Positions 35,969 through 47,186 of a DNA stretch of 64,000 bases are shown here, piece by piece; position 1 is the first letter of the stretch; the number at the start of each line of letters is the position of its first letter. The DNA comes from Sedimentisphaera salicampi. Lineage in GTDB: Bacteria; Planctomycetota; Phycisphaerae; Sedimentisphaerales; Sedimentisphaeraceae. The notes beneath the pieces were generated by a model that saw only the letters and a program-made list of their open reading frames with translations, was not told where the DNA came from and did no database searches. The position numbers and the translations under genes were made by a program. Location of the stretch: NCBI RefSeq assembly GCF_002117005.1, contig NZ_CP021023.1, positions 930,001 through 994,000 on the forward strand, given 5' to 3'.

Positions 35969-36023
35969 TAGTTGCTAAGCGAACGAATTTTGAAATTTAA
36001 ACTTTGATAATGGGAGTTTTAAA

Positions 36024-37955
36024 ATGGGCAAAGTTATAGGAATAGATCTTGGTACAACCAACTCGGTTGTAGCTCTAATGGAAGGGTCTAACCCGAAGGT
36101 TCTTGTAAACTCTTCAGGTTCAAGGCTTACCCCGTCTGTTGTGGGTTTCACAGACAAGGGTGAAAGGCTTGTAGGCCAAACAGCAAGACACCAGCAGGTT
36201 ACGAACCCTGAAAATACTGTATTCTCAGTAAAGCGGTTTATGGGCCGCAAGCACGGCGAAGTGAGTTCGGAAGAGAAAACCGTTCCTTACAAGGTAAGCG
36301 GCGGAACCGAGGAGCTTGTAAAGATACATGCCGGCGGAAAAGAATACACCCCGCCAGAGATATCAGCGATGATTCTTCAAGACCTTAAGAAAACAGCTGA
36401 AGACTACCTTGGCGAAACTGTAGAACAGGCAGTAATTACCGTGCCTGCATACTTCAATGATTCTCAGAGGCAGGCAACTAAAGATGCAGGCAAGATTGCA
36501 GGGCTGAAAGTTGAAAGGATTATCAACGAACCTACTGCAGCTGCACTTGCATACGGGCTTGAGAAGAAGAAAGACGAAAAAATAGCAGTATTCGACTTCG
36601 GCGGCGGTACTTTCGATATATCAATCCTCGATATCGGAGAAAACGTTGTAGAAGTTCTCAGCACAAACGGCGACGGCCACCTCGGCGGCGACGATCTAGA
36701 TGAAGTGCTGATGAACCATCTTGCAGATGAATTCCGCAAGAATAACGGGATAGACCTAAGAGAAGACCCAATGGCTCACCAGAGGCTCAAAGAAGCCGCT
36801 GAAAAGGCTAAATGCGAGCTCTCAAGCCAGCTTGAGGCCAACATCAATCTGCCGTTTATCACCGCAGACTCTTCAGGGCCTAAGCACCTTCAGATGAATG
36901 TTTCAAGAAGCAAATTCGAGGCTCTTGCAGAAGATGTATTCGAAAAGCTCAAAGGCCCGTGCAAACAGGCCTTAAGCGATGCCGGCCTTGAATCCAAAGA
37001 CATTTCAGAGGTTCTGCTGGTAGGCGGTTCAACAAGGGTTCCGAAGGTTCAGGAAATCACAAAGAGCATATTCGGCAAAGACCCTAATAAGAGCATCAAC
37101 CCTGATGAGGTGGTATCTCTGGGCGCTGCTGTGCAGGGCGCTATCCTGTCCGGCGATGAAGGCGTTAAGGATATTCTGCTTCTGGACGTTACACCGCTGT
37201 CTCTGGGTATCGAGACCCTCGGCGGCGTAATGACCAAGCTGATAGAGAAGAATACCACAATACCGACCAGCAAGAAGGAAGTGTTCTCAACAGCAGCGGA
37301 TAATCAGACTGCTGTGGACGTTCACGTTCTTCAGGGCGAGCGTGAATTCGCCAAAGACAACAGGACCCTTGGCAGATTCCAGCTCAGCGATATTCCGCCT
37401 GCTCCAAGAGGCGTGCCTCAGATTGAGGTGTCTTTTGATATTGATGCGAACGGGATTCTTCACGTAAGCGCAAAGGACACTGCTACCGGCAAGGAGCAGT
37501 CTATCGAGATCAAGAGCAGCTCCGGACTTACAGAAGAAGAAGTTGAAAAGATGAAGAAAGACGCCGAGGAGCACGCTGAGGAAGACAAGAAGCGCAAAGA
37601 ACTGATTGAGGTGAAGAATCAGGCAGACCAGCTTGTTTACTCAACAGAAAAAACGCTCAAGGAACACGGAGACAAGGTTTCCGCTGAGGCAAAGAGCAAT
37701 ATAGAAAGCGCTCTTAACAACCTCAAGGAAGCCCAGAAAAGCGACGACAAAGACGCCATACAGAAAGCTATAGAAAAGCTCAGCGAAGCCTCGCAGGAGC
37801 TTGGAAAAGTACTTTATGAAGAAGCAGCTCAAAATCAGCAGGCTGAAGGCGGCCAGCAGCAGGCCGGCGGAGAAACCGACCAGCAGGCAGCCGACGATTC
37901 TAAGAAGAAAAAGGACGATGACGTTATAGATGCTGAATTTGAGAGTAATGAATAA
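36024..37955 (+). CDS. dnaK: Hsp70 chaperone DnaK
   Basis: ATP-dependent chaperone, 643 residues, full length. The nucleotide-binding domain (1-380) starts '[17 protein letters not shown]' and contains '[17 protein letters not shown]', '[14 protein letters not shown]' and '[11 protein letters not shown]'. The substrate-binding domain follows ('[20 protein letters not shown]'). The Gln/Ala-rich lid tail ends in '[12 protein letters not shown]', the standard terminal motif. It stands alone: grpE, dnaJ and hrcA are not adjacent. Transcription from a sigma-54 promoter (35953) would make it dependent on an enhancer-binding activator, which is unusual for dnaK. Confidence 0.97.
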   Translation: MGKVIGIDLGTTNSVVALMEGSNPKVLVNSSGSRLTPSVVGFTDKGERLVGQTARHQQVTNPENTVFSVKRFMGRKHGEVSSEEKTVPYKVSGGTEELVKIHAGGKEYTPPEISAMILQDLKKTAEDYLGETVEQAVITVPAYFNDSQRQATKDAGKIAGLKVERIINEPTAAALAYGLEKKKDEKIAVFDFGGGTFDISILDIGENVVEVLSTNGDGHLGGDDLDEVLMNHLADEFRKNNGIDLREDPMAHQRLKEAAEKAKCELSSQLEANINLPFITADSSGPKHLQMNVSRSKFEALAEDVFEKLKGPCKQALSDAGLESKDISEVLLVGGSTRVPKVQEITKSIFGKDPNKSINPDEVVSLGAAVQGAILSGDEGVKDILLLDVTPLSLGIETLGGVMTKLIEKNTTIPTSKKEVFSTAADNQTAVDVHVLQGEREFAKDNRTLGRFQLSDIPPAPRGVPQIEVSFDIDANGILHVSAKDTATGKEQSIEIKSSSGLTEEEVEKMKKDAEEHAEEDKKRKELIEVKNQADQLVYSTEKTLKEHGDKVSAEAKSNIESALNNLKEAQKSDDKDAIQKAIEKLSEASQELGKVLYEEAAQNQQAEGGQQQAGGETDQQAADDSKKKKDDDVIDAEFESNE

Positions 37956-37983
37956 AAGCTTTCAGTATTGAGACAATTTCTTT

Positions 37984-38018
37984 AGGGCTGTTTCTAATTT
38001 GAGAAGCAGCCCTTTTTT
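37984..38018 (+). terminator. Rho-independent terminator after dnaK
   Basis: AGGGCTG-TTTCT (37984 onward) pairs with AGAAG-CAGCCCT (ending 38013), followed by TTTTTT. It lies between convergent dnaK and the FG-GAP gene, and its U-tract extends to the start of the neighbouring frame. Confidence 0.85.
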
Positions 38019-39501
38019 ATTTGCCCACAAGCGAGCTGTCTGCAGGGACTCTGTATGCAGAATTCACGTCTGTAATGCTCTTTTCAGAGGTTGGATTGAA
38101 GGTAACTTTAACTGAACTGTTCACAGAAACTTGACTAACTTCCTGCTCAGCTCCATTCAGCCAGCGTACTTTGAGAACCACATCTTTCTGCCTTTTGCCC
38201 AACCCGAAATGAAGCGTCTTCTGGTTTTGATTGCCCTGCCCAGTTCCGATTTCCACCTGCCGAACTAAAAGGCTTTGCCCATTCTGAATAAAAACCTGAC
38301 TGCCTGCTGCATCTTTATCTATCCGCTCACCATCACCAACCAGCTGAACCTTGAGCCAAGAATTTCCATTGCCCTGATTGATGAAAACCTTGCGATCCGT
38401 TACCAGATCAATAAAGCCGTCATTGTTGAAATCAGCCCAAGCTGCCTGATATGTCGGGCTGAGCCCGGAAAGCCCAGCCTGTTGGGTAACATTTGTGAAT
38501 TGCCAGCTGCCCTCATTTCTGTAAAGAACCGGATGATTCTTCTTGCCGAATGAAGCAGTTTTATAAACAGTTGTGAAAAACAAATCAACGTCCCCGTCGT
38601 TATCGTAATCACCAGCTGCCGGAGAAGCGTAAGATTCCTGATAATGCAGGCCGCACTGCCCCATATCCTCGAATATGTAATCCGCATGGGAGCCTTTGTT
38701 CCTCAAAAAAACCGACTCGGGCTGCGTTCCTCGCGAATCTTTATGGGCAAAATTGCCCGCGAAGATGTCAAAAAAGCCGTCGTTATCAAAATCCGCCCAA
38801 ACTGCCCCTATGGAATGCCCGCCATTAAATTCCCCGCTGCCGGCCTGCGCGTTGTACAATTCCGCCTTGTTCTCAAATTCTCCGCTGCCGTTATTAACCC
38901 AAAGCAGATTCGGCTGAAGCCTGTAATTCGACACATAAACGTCGGCATCCGAATCTCTGTCAAAGTCGCAGGCTGCTGCCCCCCTAGCCCTGTACTTCTT
39001 CACCTGCCAGACCTTTTCCCACCCCTTGTCCTTTCGATTCAGTATAAGAGCATCGGGGTATGTCAGCCCTTTCTTCCTATTCTCATAGCCTGCAATGTAA
39101 ATATCTGTGAACCCGTCTGAATTGAAATCAGCGCAGCAGGCGGAAAGGCTTGAACCAATCGGGAGATCAGGAAATTCGGTCTCTTTGAAAGCTTGCCCTC
39201 CCTGATTTATCAGCAGTCTTTGTTTATTGTAAACGAACATATCAGGGAAGCCGTCGTTGTTGAAATCTGAAAATACTGCCCTGCCTCTGCTTTGAAAAAC
39301 TTTCTCAAAACCTTTGCCCTGATTGTTTTTCCAAAGTGTTCCATTGCAGTATAAATCTGCCCAGCCGTCGCGATTGTAGTCAACGCAGGAAACCGACCCC
39401 TTACTAAGCTTCAAACCCAGCTGAGAAGTTTTATCTGCGAATCTGCTTTCCGCAAACACCGCAGAAACCGCAAGTATGATAACAGCAGCATTTCTCTTCA
39501 A
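38017..39501 (-). CDS. Secreted FG-GAP/VCBS repeat protein with ASPIC/UnbV C-terminal domain
   Basis: A 494-residue exported protein. The TTG start at 39501 has AAGGG seven bases upstream, and a signal peptide follows ('RNAAVIILAVSAVFA'). At least six repeats with the calcium-binding pattern D-x-[ND]-x-D-G are visible ('DYNRDGWADL', 'DFNNDGFPDM', 'DFNSDGFTDI', 'DFDRDSDADV', 'DFDNDGFFDI', 'DYDNDGDVDL', 'DFNNDGFIDL'), forming an integrin-like beta-propeller. The C-terminus ('SWLKVQLVGDGERIDKDAAGSQV' to 'VRWLNGAEQEV') is the UnbV/ASPIC domain. The ligand is unknown; such CRTAC1-like proteins are abundant in planctomycetes. No operon partner. Confidence 0.9.
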   Translation of the reverse strand: MKRNAAVIILAVSAVFAESRFADKTSQLGLKLSKGSVSCVDYNRDGWADLYCNGTLWKNNQGKGFEKVFQSRGRAVFSDFNNDGFPDMFVYNKQRLLINQGGQAFKETEFPDLPIGSSLSACCADFNSDGFTDIYIAGYENRKKGLTYPDALILNRKDKGWEKVWQVKKYRARGAAACDFDRDSDADVYVSNYRLQPNLLWVNNGSGEFENKAELYNAQAGSGEFNGGHSIGAVWADFDNDGFFDIFAGNFAHKDSRGTQPESVFLRNKGSHADYIFEDMGQCGLHYQESYASPAAGDYDNDGDVDLFFTTVYKTASFGKKNHPVLYRNEGSWQFTNVTQQAGLSGLSPTYQAAWADFNNDGFIDLVTDRKVFINQGNGNSWLKVQLVGDGERIDKDAAGSQVFIQNGQSLLVRQVEIGTGQGNQNQKTLHFGLGKRQKDVVLKVRWLNGAEQEVSQVSVNSSVKVTFNPTSEKSITDVNSAYRVPADSSLVGK

Positions 39502-39625
39502 TTATAAGCCCTTAACAGAGTAAAATCAGTTTTATCAATTTTTCGCCGAAAAGCTGTATTTTAGCTCTTAACAAACAAGAGAACATAAAAATTTTAATCT
39601 TTTCATAATTTTGTTTAGAATTGGT

Positions 39626-39653
39626 TTGACTTGGCCCATCAATTCTATAGAAT
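39626..39653 (+). promoter_or_regulatory. Probable promoter of the 16S rRNA gene
   Basis: TTGACT (39626-39631), 16 bases, then TAGAAT (39648-39653). The transcript would begin near 39660, about 230 bases before the mature 16S 5' end. No UP element is certain. Confidence 0.45.
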
Positions 39654-39717
39654 TCCACGTTCCTTGTCAGCGAAAGCTTTCGAGGAGCTCATTAAAAACT
39701 TAACAGGGTACAGACCA

Positions 39718-39731
39718 GAATCGTTAGGAGT
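39718..39731 (+). other. Left arm of the 16S precursor processing stem
   Basis: GAATCGTTAGGAGT here is complementary to ACTCCTTAACGATTC at 41501-41515 with one bulged base. Such a helix closing around 16S rRNA is the classic RNase III substrate. Confidence 0.7.
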
Positions 39732-39892
39732 GCCCCTGATATTCGGCTCGCACTGGATATTTGGAGGCAGAAAATAATAACACAGGTGTGTTATAAATCA
39801 TACTCCTTGCGAGAAACTGGAGTGTGAAGCATCCGTAAAAAATAAAATCACACAAAATCGCTTTTACAGTGAGATTGATGAGATAAGGATTT

Positions 39893-41436
<1,544 letters not shown>

Positions 41437-41500
41437 GATGAAAAAACTAAGCAGTACGGCAATTATGCCGAAAGTTTAGCTGCTTAGCCTTTTACGTCAG

Positions 41501-41515
41501 ACTCCTTAACGATTC
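41501..41515 (+). other. Right arm of the 16S precursor processing stem
   Basis: Complementary to 39718-39731. It lies 70 bases after the mature 3' end and just ahead of the terminator. A second local hairpin (TAAGCAG...CTGCTTA, enclosing CGGCA/TGCCG) is at about 41450-41487. Confidence 0.7.
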
Positions 41516-41536
41516 AGTGCCCTGATAAGAATTTAG

Positions 41537-41570
41537 AAGCTCGGTGCTTAACAGCATCGGGCTTTTTTTG
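41537..41570 (+). terminator. Rho-independent terminator of the 16S rRNA transcript
   Basis: AAGCTCGGTGCT (41537-41548) pairs with AGCATCGGGCTT (41553-41564), with two G-U pairs and loop TAAC, followed by TTTTT. It ends the 16S transcript before any other rRNA. Confidence 0.88.
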
Positions 41571-41653
41571 ATTTCTGAAGAAATATGATATAATTGCCGG
41601 TAAGACGTATAAAAAATCAAGAGGCTGATTAGAGAATTTTATAATTTTCCGTT

Positions 41654-41686
41654 AAAAAAGGCCGGCTCAATTAAGAACCGACCTTT
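41654..41686 (-). terminator. Rho-independent terminator after pckG
   Basis: On the minus strand AAAGGTCGGTTC pairs with GAGCCGGCCTTT around TTAATT, then TTTTTT, 25 bases past the pckG stop. Confidence 0.85.
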
Positions 41687-41710
41687 ATTATTTGTAAGCT
41701 TTTTAGAAGA

Positions 41711-43552
41711 TTACTTGCCGAGGCGCTCTTCAAGGCGGTCAACCTGAGCAACCATACGGTCAGGGAGTTTATCGCCCATTGTTTCAAAGAACTCTCTAAC
41801 GATAGGAAGCTCTTTCTTCCAGCCTTCGGTATCTACACTGAGGATCTTATCCATCTCTTCATCAGTGAGGTCTATGCCGTCAAGATCGAGGTCTTCCTTC
41901 TTAGGCATCTTGCCGATAGCAGTATCGTAAGCGCCGGCCTTGCCGTCAACACGCTCACACATCCACTTGAGAACACGGCTGTTTTCGCCGAATCCAGGCC
42001 AGATGAATTTGCCCTTTTCGTTCTTTTGGAACCAGTTCACGTAAAAGATCTTCGGAGCCTTGTTGCCGAGCTTATCGCCCATATCGAACCAGTGCTGCCA
42101 GTAGTCTGCCATGTGGTATGCACAGAACGGAAGCATAGCGAATGGGTCGCGGCGGATAGCCACGCCTGAATCGAGAGCAGCGGCAGTTTTCTCAGATGCT
42201 GCTGTAGCACCCATGTAAACACCGTGATCCCAGTCCATGGCTTCGGTAACCAGCGGCACAAGCTCGCTTCTGCGGCCTCCAAAGATAAAGATATCGATAG
42301 GAACGCCTGCAGGGTCTTCCCAGTCTGGGCAGATTGTGGGGCACTGAGCAGCAGGAGCTGTGAAACGTGCGTTCGGGTGAGCACCCTTCTCGCCTGAATC
42401 AGGTGTCCATTCTCTGCCTTTCCAGTCGATGCCGTGCTTGCATTCGCCGTCGCCGTCTTCCCACCATACATCGCCGTCGTCTGTAACAACGCAGTTGGTG
42501 AAGATTGAATTCTTTTCGCAAGACTTAACAGCCATCGGGTTTGTTTTGCTGTTAGTTCCGGGGGCTACGCCGAAGAAACCTGACTCAGGATTGATTGCGC
42601 GAAGCTGGCCGTTATCTTCCATCTTCATCCATGCAATATCATCACCCACGCATTCAACCTTCCAGCCTTCTACTGTAGATTCAAGCATAGCGAGGTTTGT
42701 CTTTCCGCATGCACTTGGGAACGCAGCTGCGATATGGAACTTCTTGCCTTCAGGGTTGGTAAGGCGGAGGATAAGCATATGCTCTGCCATCCAGCCTTCT
42801 TTCTTAGCCATAACTGAGGCAATCCTCAAAGCGAGGCATTTCTTACCGAGAAGTGCGTTTCCGCCGTAACCTGAGCCGAAAGACCAGATCTTCTGTTCTT
42901 CGGTGAAGTGCGAGATGTATTTCTTGTCAACAGGAGCGCATGGCCACTGTCCGTTATCGCTTTCGCCTTCAGCAAGCGGCTTGCCAACAGAGTGCAGGCA
43001 GGGGATAAAATCGCCCTGACCGAGGGTTTCGAGAACCTCATCGCCAACTCTTGTCATAATGTGCATATTGCATACAACGTAGCCGCTGTCTGTGATTTCG
43101 AAGCCGATCTTAGAAATCGGAGAGCCGATCGGCCCCATAGAGAACGGGATTACAAAGAGAGTACGGCCTTTCATGCAGCCGTTGTAGAGGTCTCTCATTG
43201 TACCTTTGAGCTCGTCCGGGTGGATCCAGTTGTTGGTCGGGCCTGCATCAGATTCATTTTCGCAGGCGATGTATGTACGTCCTTCAACACGTGCAACGTC
43301 TGACGGGTCTGAACGGAAGTGGAAGCAGTTTTCGCGTGCTTTCAGGTCTGTTGCAAGACCTTCTTCAACCATTGCTGCCATAGTTGTATCATATTCGTTT
43401 TTTGAGCCGTCGCAGAGATGTACATCATCCGGTGTACAAAGCTGGACTGAGTCTGCGATGAACTCATTTAATTTTGAGTTGTTCAAAGCCGCCAGCTTCT
43501 CATACTGATCCGGCTTCATACAACCCTTAAGATATTCAAGGGGTTTTTCCAT
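41711..43552 (-). CDS. pckG: GTP-dependent phosphoenolpyruvate carboxykinase
   Basis: Interconverts oxaloacetate and PEP with GTP/GDP in the cytosol, for gluconeogenesis or anaplerosis. The GTP-type signature 'AAFPSACGKTNLAML' contains the kinase-1a loop with its hyper-reactive Cys. 'IPFSMGPIGSPISKIGFEITDS' and 'MDWDHGVYMGATAASEKTAAA' are further GTP-PEPCK motifs. I start at ATG 43552 (613 residues, typical); a frame 17 codons longer starts with unrelated residues. AAGGA is upstream. It is monocistronic, ending at a strong terminator, next to the 16S gene. Confidence 0.96.
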   Translation of the reverse strand: MEKPLEYLKGCMKPDQYEKLAALNNSKLNEFIADSVQLCTPDDVHLCDGSKNEYDTTMAAMVEEGLATDLKARENCFHFRSDPSDVARVEGRTYIACENESDAGPTNNWIHPDELKGTMRDLYNGCMKGRTLFVIPFSMGPIGSPISKIGFEITDSGYVVCNMHIMTRVGDEVLETLGQGDFIPCLHSVGKPLAEGESDNGQWPCAPVDKKYISHFTEEQKIWSFGSGYGGNALLGKKCLALRIASVMAKKEGWMAEHMLILRLTNPEGKKFHIAAAFPSACGKTNLAMLESTVEGWKVECVGDDIAWMKMEDNGQLRAINPESGFFGVAPGTNSKTNPMAVKSCEKNSIFTNCVVTDDGDVWWEDGDGECKHGIDWKGREWTPDSGEKGAHPNARFTAPAAQCPTICPDWEDPAGVPIDIFIFGGRRSELVPLVTEAMDWDHGVYMGATAASEKTAAALDSGVAIRRDPFAMLPFCAYHMADYWQHWFDMGDKLGNKAPKIFYVNWFQKNEKGKFIWPGFGENSRVLKWMCERVDGKAGAYDTAIGKMPKKEDLDLDGIDLTDEEMDKILSVDTEGWKKELPIVREFFETMGDKLPDRMVAQVDRLEERLGK

Positions 43553-43870
43553 AAGTAGAAATCCTTTTGTAAAGAAATTGCTAAACTGTTTTTCAAGACA
43601 CACCGATACCGCATCGGAATTAACCGTTCGAGGATTATAAGAAACGAAAAGGGGTTGTCAAACAATATATTTCCGAAGGCGAAAATTTCACAAATACCAA
43701 CCCTGCGGCATACGATTTTTGATTATGACTTAAAGAGAGTGATGGACAGTGAATACGTTCTGCTGCACGAAAAAACATTTCTAAAAAGCCCCTTAGGGCT
43801 TAAAGTTTTCAGCAAAATAAAGTATTAATTCAATTGCGAAGTCAGAGGATGGCTGCGGCTCCAGCCAGCT
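43553..43870. other. Intergenic region upstream of pckG
   Basis: No gene is seen. It contains the pckG 5' region and, at its right, the terminator hairpin of the dockerin-motif gene. I cannot name a firm promoter. Confidence 0.5.
43781..43801 (-). terminator. Terminator hairpin after the dockerin-motif gene
   Basis: On the minus strand AAGCCC-TAAG-GGGCTT is followed by TTTTAG, 70 bases past the stop at 43871. The stem is short (six pairs). Confidence 0.55.
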
Positions 43871-44626
43871 TTAATCCAGAGGCTCGCATGCGGGGTCGGA
43901 CGGATTTTGTTCACAGTTGATAAGCCAGTTTTTCGCCATAATTGCAAAATCAGAAAGATCGACCTTGCAGTCCATATTGATATCGCCCTCCAGAGCGTAA
44001 TCGCAGCTTCTCACCGAACCAATCGCTCCAACAGCGTCAATATCCGCTCCAACTGTTGCGCCAGATGTATTGCCTTCGTTGTAATCGTCAATCAGCTGCA
44101 CAGCATCAAACACAAGCTCACCTGAGGTATGGCCGGCGAAAAAAGCATCAATGTCTATTGATGAAGTGCTGCCGGAAACCTTGCCGATTTCATAGAAGCC
44201 GTCGTCGTTGCTGTCGTAGTCTTCTCCTGCAAGCAGTGCAATAGTCTCCTGCGTGGGACGCACGGCAACGAGTGTATCTTCGACATCCGGCCCGATCTCA
44301 AAGATATGCAGGTCGGCTTCTTGAGTGCCGTCGTTTATGAGGAAATTGTCAACGAACTTGAGCTCTATCAGCCCGCCTCTTCCCAAAGTTACGTAAGAAT
44401 CAGAGCTGGAAGAATAATCAGGCGTTCCGAGAGCCTTCTGCGGGTTTTCAGCGGTTGTTGGTGCGGGGCCGCCGGAGTGAAGCGGGGCGTATGTTATAAC
44501 CTCATCTGCAAAGCTAAGCTCGCCGTTTGGAAACTCAATTCCGCCAAATTCTTCTGCCAAGGCAGAGGTTCCGGAAATAAAAACTGCCGCAGAAATTATA
44601 ACCAGAAAAGCCCTTGTTTTCTTCAT
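43871..44626 (-). CDS. Secreted protein with C-terminal dockerin-like motif
   Basis: A 251-residue exported protein of unknown function. The signal peptide is 'KKTRAFLVIISAAVFISGTSALA'. The mature part includes 'YAPLHSGGPAPTTAENPQKALGTPDYSSSSDSYVTLGRGGLIELKF'-type sequence, a pattern shared with secreted planctomycete proteins that I know only as hypothetical 'cell surface' proteins. Residues about 214-236, 'GDINMDCKVDLSDFAIMAKNW', repeat the single dockerin-like motif seen in the LamG proteins. A short acidic, Cys-containing tail follows. It is monocistronic. No catalytic residues can be assigned. Confidence 0.75.
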   Translation of the reverse strand: MKKTRAFLVIISAAVFISGTSALAEEFGGIEFPNGELSFADEVITYAPLHSGGPAPTTAENPQKALGTPDYSSSSDSYVTLGRGGLIELKFVDNFLINDGTQEADLHIFEIGPDVEDTLVAVRPTQETIALLAGEDYDSNDDGFYEIGKVSGSTSSIDIDAFFAGHTSGELVFDAVQLIDDYNEGNTSGATVGADIDAVGAIGSVRSCDYALEGDINMDCKVDLSDFAIMAKNWLINCEQNPSDPACEPLD

Positions 44627-44740
44627 TTCAAAACTCTCTTAAAAATTTTCCATCTTATAAGTTTGATTCACTGAAGTTTCAATATAGCATAATTCTTAAA
44701 ATTACCAAAATCTTTTTCAGTTTTTCGGACTTGTATAATA

Positions 44741-44780
44741 AAAAAAAGGCTGCCGGAAAAACATCCCAACAGCCCTTTTC
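44741..44780 (-). terminator. Terminator after the arabinose operon
   Basis: On the minus strand AAAAGGGCTG pairs with CAGCCTTTT around a 17-base loop, followed by a long T-run, about 40 bases after araD. Confidence 0.75.
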
Positions 44781-44818
44781 TAACCATATTCACTTTATAA
44801 AGAGAAATTAAGTATATC

Positions 44819-45508
44819 TTAATTTTGCCCGTAATATGCGCCTTTCCCGTGTTTTCTTAGGTAATGCTTATCGAGCAGTGTTTGAGGAATCGCCTCCATC
44901 TTTCCGGCAAGTGAGAGGGTGTCTAAGCCCATCTTGCAGGCCATCTCAAGAACTATCGCATTCTTCACAGATTCCCCTGCATCTTTGCCCCAAGTGAAAG
45001 GCCCGTGGCCTGCGCAGAAAACGGCGGGGATTGTTTCAGGGTCGATACCCTTGAACCGCTCGCAAATCACTTTCCCCGTATTCAGCTCGTATTCGGTTTC
45101 GATTTCCTCTATGGCCATCTGCCTTGTAACAGGGACAGTGCCGTAGAAATTATCGGCATGGGTTGTCCCGAGGCACGGCAGCTCTCTTTTCGCCTGAGCG
45201 AAGGCAGTTGCGCAGGGCGAATGGGTATGGCATACCCCGCCAATCCCGCTCCACTGCCTGTAGAGCTCAAGGTGGGTGGGCGTATCTGAGGAGGGCTTCA
45301 TATCCCCTTCCACCTTCTCGCCTTCAAGGCTGACAAGCACAATGTCCTCAGGCTTTAGCTTCGCATAGTCAATGCCGCTGGGCTTTATGGCGAATATGCC
45401 TTTGCTGCGGTCTATCCCGCTCACATTCCCCCAGCTGAGTATTACAAGCCCGCTCTCCGAGAGCTCGAGATTGGCCCTGCAAACTTCCTTTTTGAGTTCT
45501 TCAAGCAT
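44819..45508 (-). CDS. araD: L-ribulose-5-phosphate 4-epimerase
   Basis: A zinc class II aldolase-fold epimerase that converts L-ribulose 5-phosphate to D-xylulose 5-phosphate. It has 229 residues, matching AraD. Motifs are 'SWGNVSG' near residue 24, 'KPSGIDYAKL' and 'SSDTPTHLELYRQW'. The metal-binding HTHS equivalent is 'CHTHSPCATAFAQA', then 'GTTHADNFYG'. Its start overlaps the araB stop by eight bases, so the two are coupled. With araB and a GH51 arabinofuranosidase upstream it completes entry of arabinose into the pentose phosphate pathway; the isomerase araA is not in the window. Confidence 0.95.
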   Translation of the reverse strand: MLEELKKEVCRANLELSESGLVILSWGNVSGIDRSKGIFAIKPSGIDYAKLKPEDIVLVSLEGEKVEGDMKPSSDTPTHLELYRQWSGIGGVCHTHSPCATAFAQAKRELPCLGTTHADNFYGTVPVTRQMAIEEIETEYELNTGKVICERFKGIDPETIPAVFCAGHGPFTWGKDAGESVKNAIVLEMACKMGLDTLSLAGKMEAIPQTLLDKHYLRKHGKGAYYGQN

Positions 45509-47168
45509 TGGCTGCCTGCTCCTTTATCTCGAGAAGATCTTTCATTACGTTTCCAAGATCGCCGCCCTGCCCGATTCCAAACTGATCGTGAATTTGGCAG
45601 TAGAGCCCGTAGAGCTTCTGATAAACCTTGCCGCTTTCAGCGTCCGGCTTGTAAACCTTATCTCTAACGCCTGTCATGGCGTTTGCGGCCTTATCAAAAT
45701 CGGCGTATTCGCCCGCTGCAACTGCCGCCCCCATCGCTGCGCCTAATGCGCAGGTTTGGCTGGAGCTGGATACTTTCAGCTCGCGACCCAATACATCGGC
45801 GTAAATCTGCATAAACACGGGGTTTTTCTCAGCAATCCCGCCGCAGCAGATGAGATTTTCGATCTTCACGCCGTATTCTTCTATGCGGTTGATAATTCGA
45901 AGAGCACCAAAGGCAGTGGCTTCAATCAATGCGCGATATATCTCTTCGGGCTTTGTCTGGAGGGTTTGCCCCATAATCAGTCCGGTAAGGCGCTGGTCAA
46001 CGAGGATGGTTCTGTTGCCGTTGTTCCAGTCGAGAGCGAGAAGGCCTGTTTCGCCGGTTTTGAGCTTTGCGGCTTTTTCTGTTAGAGCCTGATGAGAGCA
46101 TTTATCGCCCTCTGGCTTGAGATAATTGACATACCAGTTCAGGATATCGCCCACAGCAGACTGCCCTGCCTCGATGCCGTAGCAGTCTGGCAGAACAGAG
46201 CCCTCTACAATCCCGCAGATTCCCTGGATATCTTCCAGAGGCTTATCGCTCGGCCAGACAATCACATCACAGGTGCTTGTGCCCATAATTTTCACCATAG
46301 TCCCGGGCCTAATGCCGCTGCCGATGGCTCCGTAATGCGCATCAAACGCCCCGACGCATACAGCTGTGCCCTGATTTAGGCCGAGCTTTTGAGCCCATTG
46401 ACCGCTGAGTTTGCCGGCGAGCTTATCGTTTGTAAAGGTTTCGCTGTATAGCTTATCACGCAGGCCGGCGAGCTCTGGAGAGAGCTTCTGGAAGAATTCC
46501 TTTGCCGGCAAACCGCCCCACTGCGGGCTGAACATCGCCTTATGCCCTGCTGCGCATCTGCTTCTCACGATATCCTTCGGGTTTGTTATTCCGCAAAGGA
46601 CTGCGGGGATCCAGTCGCAGATTTCCACCCAGCTCTCTGCTGCATTATATACCCCAGGGTCTGTGTTGAGGCAGTGCCAAACCTTGCTGAAGAACCACTC
46701 GGAAGAGTATGTACCGCCGCATTTGGCGAGATACTCAGGGAAATCCTGCCTTGCTGTCTGGGTGATTTTCTCCGCTTCCTTGTGGGAGGTGTGGTCTTTC
46801 CAGAGCCAAGCATAGGCGTTTAGATTGTCTTTGAATTTGGAATCTTCATTCAGGGCGCAGTTATTTGCATCAACGGGCATCGGTGTAGAGCCGGTAGTAT
46901 CAACGCCGATTCCGACAATCTTATCAGGCGAGAAATCCGGATCCTGCTTTGCCTGCTTAATCGCATCTTTTATCGTTATTTCAGTACCCTTTAGGTAATC
47001 AGCAGGGTTCTGACGGGCAAGATTATGGTCTGAGGGGTCCAGAAGAATCCCCTCTTCGCCAGATTCATACACCCAAACGCTTGAGCTGAGCTCCCTTCCG
47101 TCCGCTGTATCAACGATAACGCTTCTTACTGAATTTGAACCGAAGTCCAGTCCTATTGTGTAAGCCAT
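45501..47168 (-). CDS. araB: L-ribulokinase
   Basis: An FGGY-family kinase phosphorylating L-ribulose at C5. It has 555 residues (E. coli AraB is 566). The N-terminal 'YTIGLDFGSNSVRSVIVD' is the first phosphate motif. 'GIGVDTTGSTPMPVD' and 'AYAWLWKDHTSHKEAEKI' are typical of AraB. 'CGGIAEKNPVFMQIYADVLG' is the FGGY second signature region. AGAGG is upstream of the ATG. It is the middle gene of the GH51-araB-araD series, with 18 bases to the GH51 gene. Confidence 0.95.
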   Translation of the reverse strand: MAYTIGLDFGSNSVRSVIVDTADGRELSSSVWVYESGEEGILLDPSDHNLARQNPADYLKGTEITIKDAIKQAKQDPDFSPDKIVGIGVDTTGSTPMPVDANNCALNEDSKFKDNLNAYAWLWKDHTSHKEAEKITQTARQDFPEYLAKCGGTYSSEWFFSKVWHCLNTDPGVYNAAESWVEICDWIPAVLCGITNPKDIVRSRCAAGHKAMFSPQWGGLPAKEFFQKLSPELAGLRDKLYSETFTNDKLAGKLSGQWAQKLGLNQGTAVCVGAFDAHYGAIGSGIRPGTMVKIMGTSTCDVIVWPSDKPLEDIQGICGIVEGSVLPDCYGIEAGQSAVGDILNWYVNYLKPEGDKCSHQALTEKAAKLKTGETGLLALDWNNGNRTILVDQRLTGLIMGQTLQTKPEEIYRALIEATAFGALRIINRIEEYGVKIENLICCGGIAEKNPVFMQIYADVLGRELKVSSSSQTCALGAAMGAAVAAGEYADFDKAANAMTGVRDKVYKPDAESGKVYQKLYGLYCQIHDQFGIGQGGDLGNVMKDLLEIKEQAANA

Positions 47169-47186
47169 ACATTAACCTCTAATTTT

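Larger units (their letters stand above)
39502..39892. other. Upstream control region and leader of the 16S rRNA gene
   Basis: No gene is seen. It carries a likely rRNA promoter (39626-39653), a perfect palindrome CGAAAGCTTTCG (about 39670-39681), and the left arm of the 16S processing stem (39718-39731). Confidence 0.6.

Noticed and set aside
38644-39120. A 158-residue plus frame opposite the FG-GAP protein
   Set aside because: It is a shadow of calcium-binding repeat codons, without SD.
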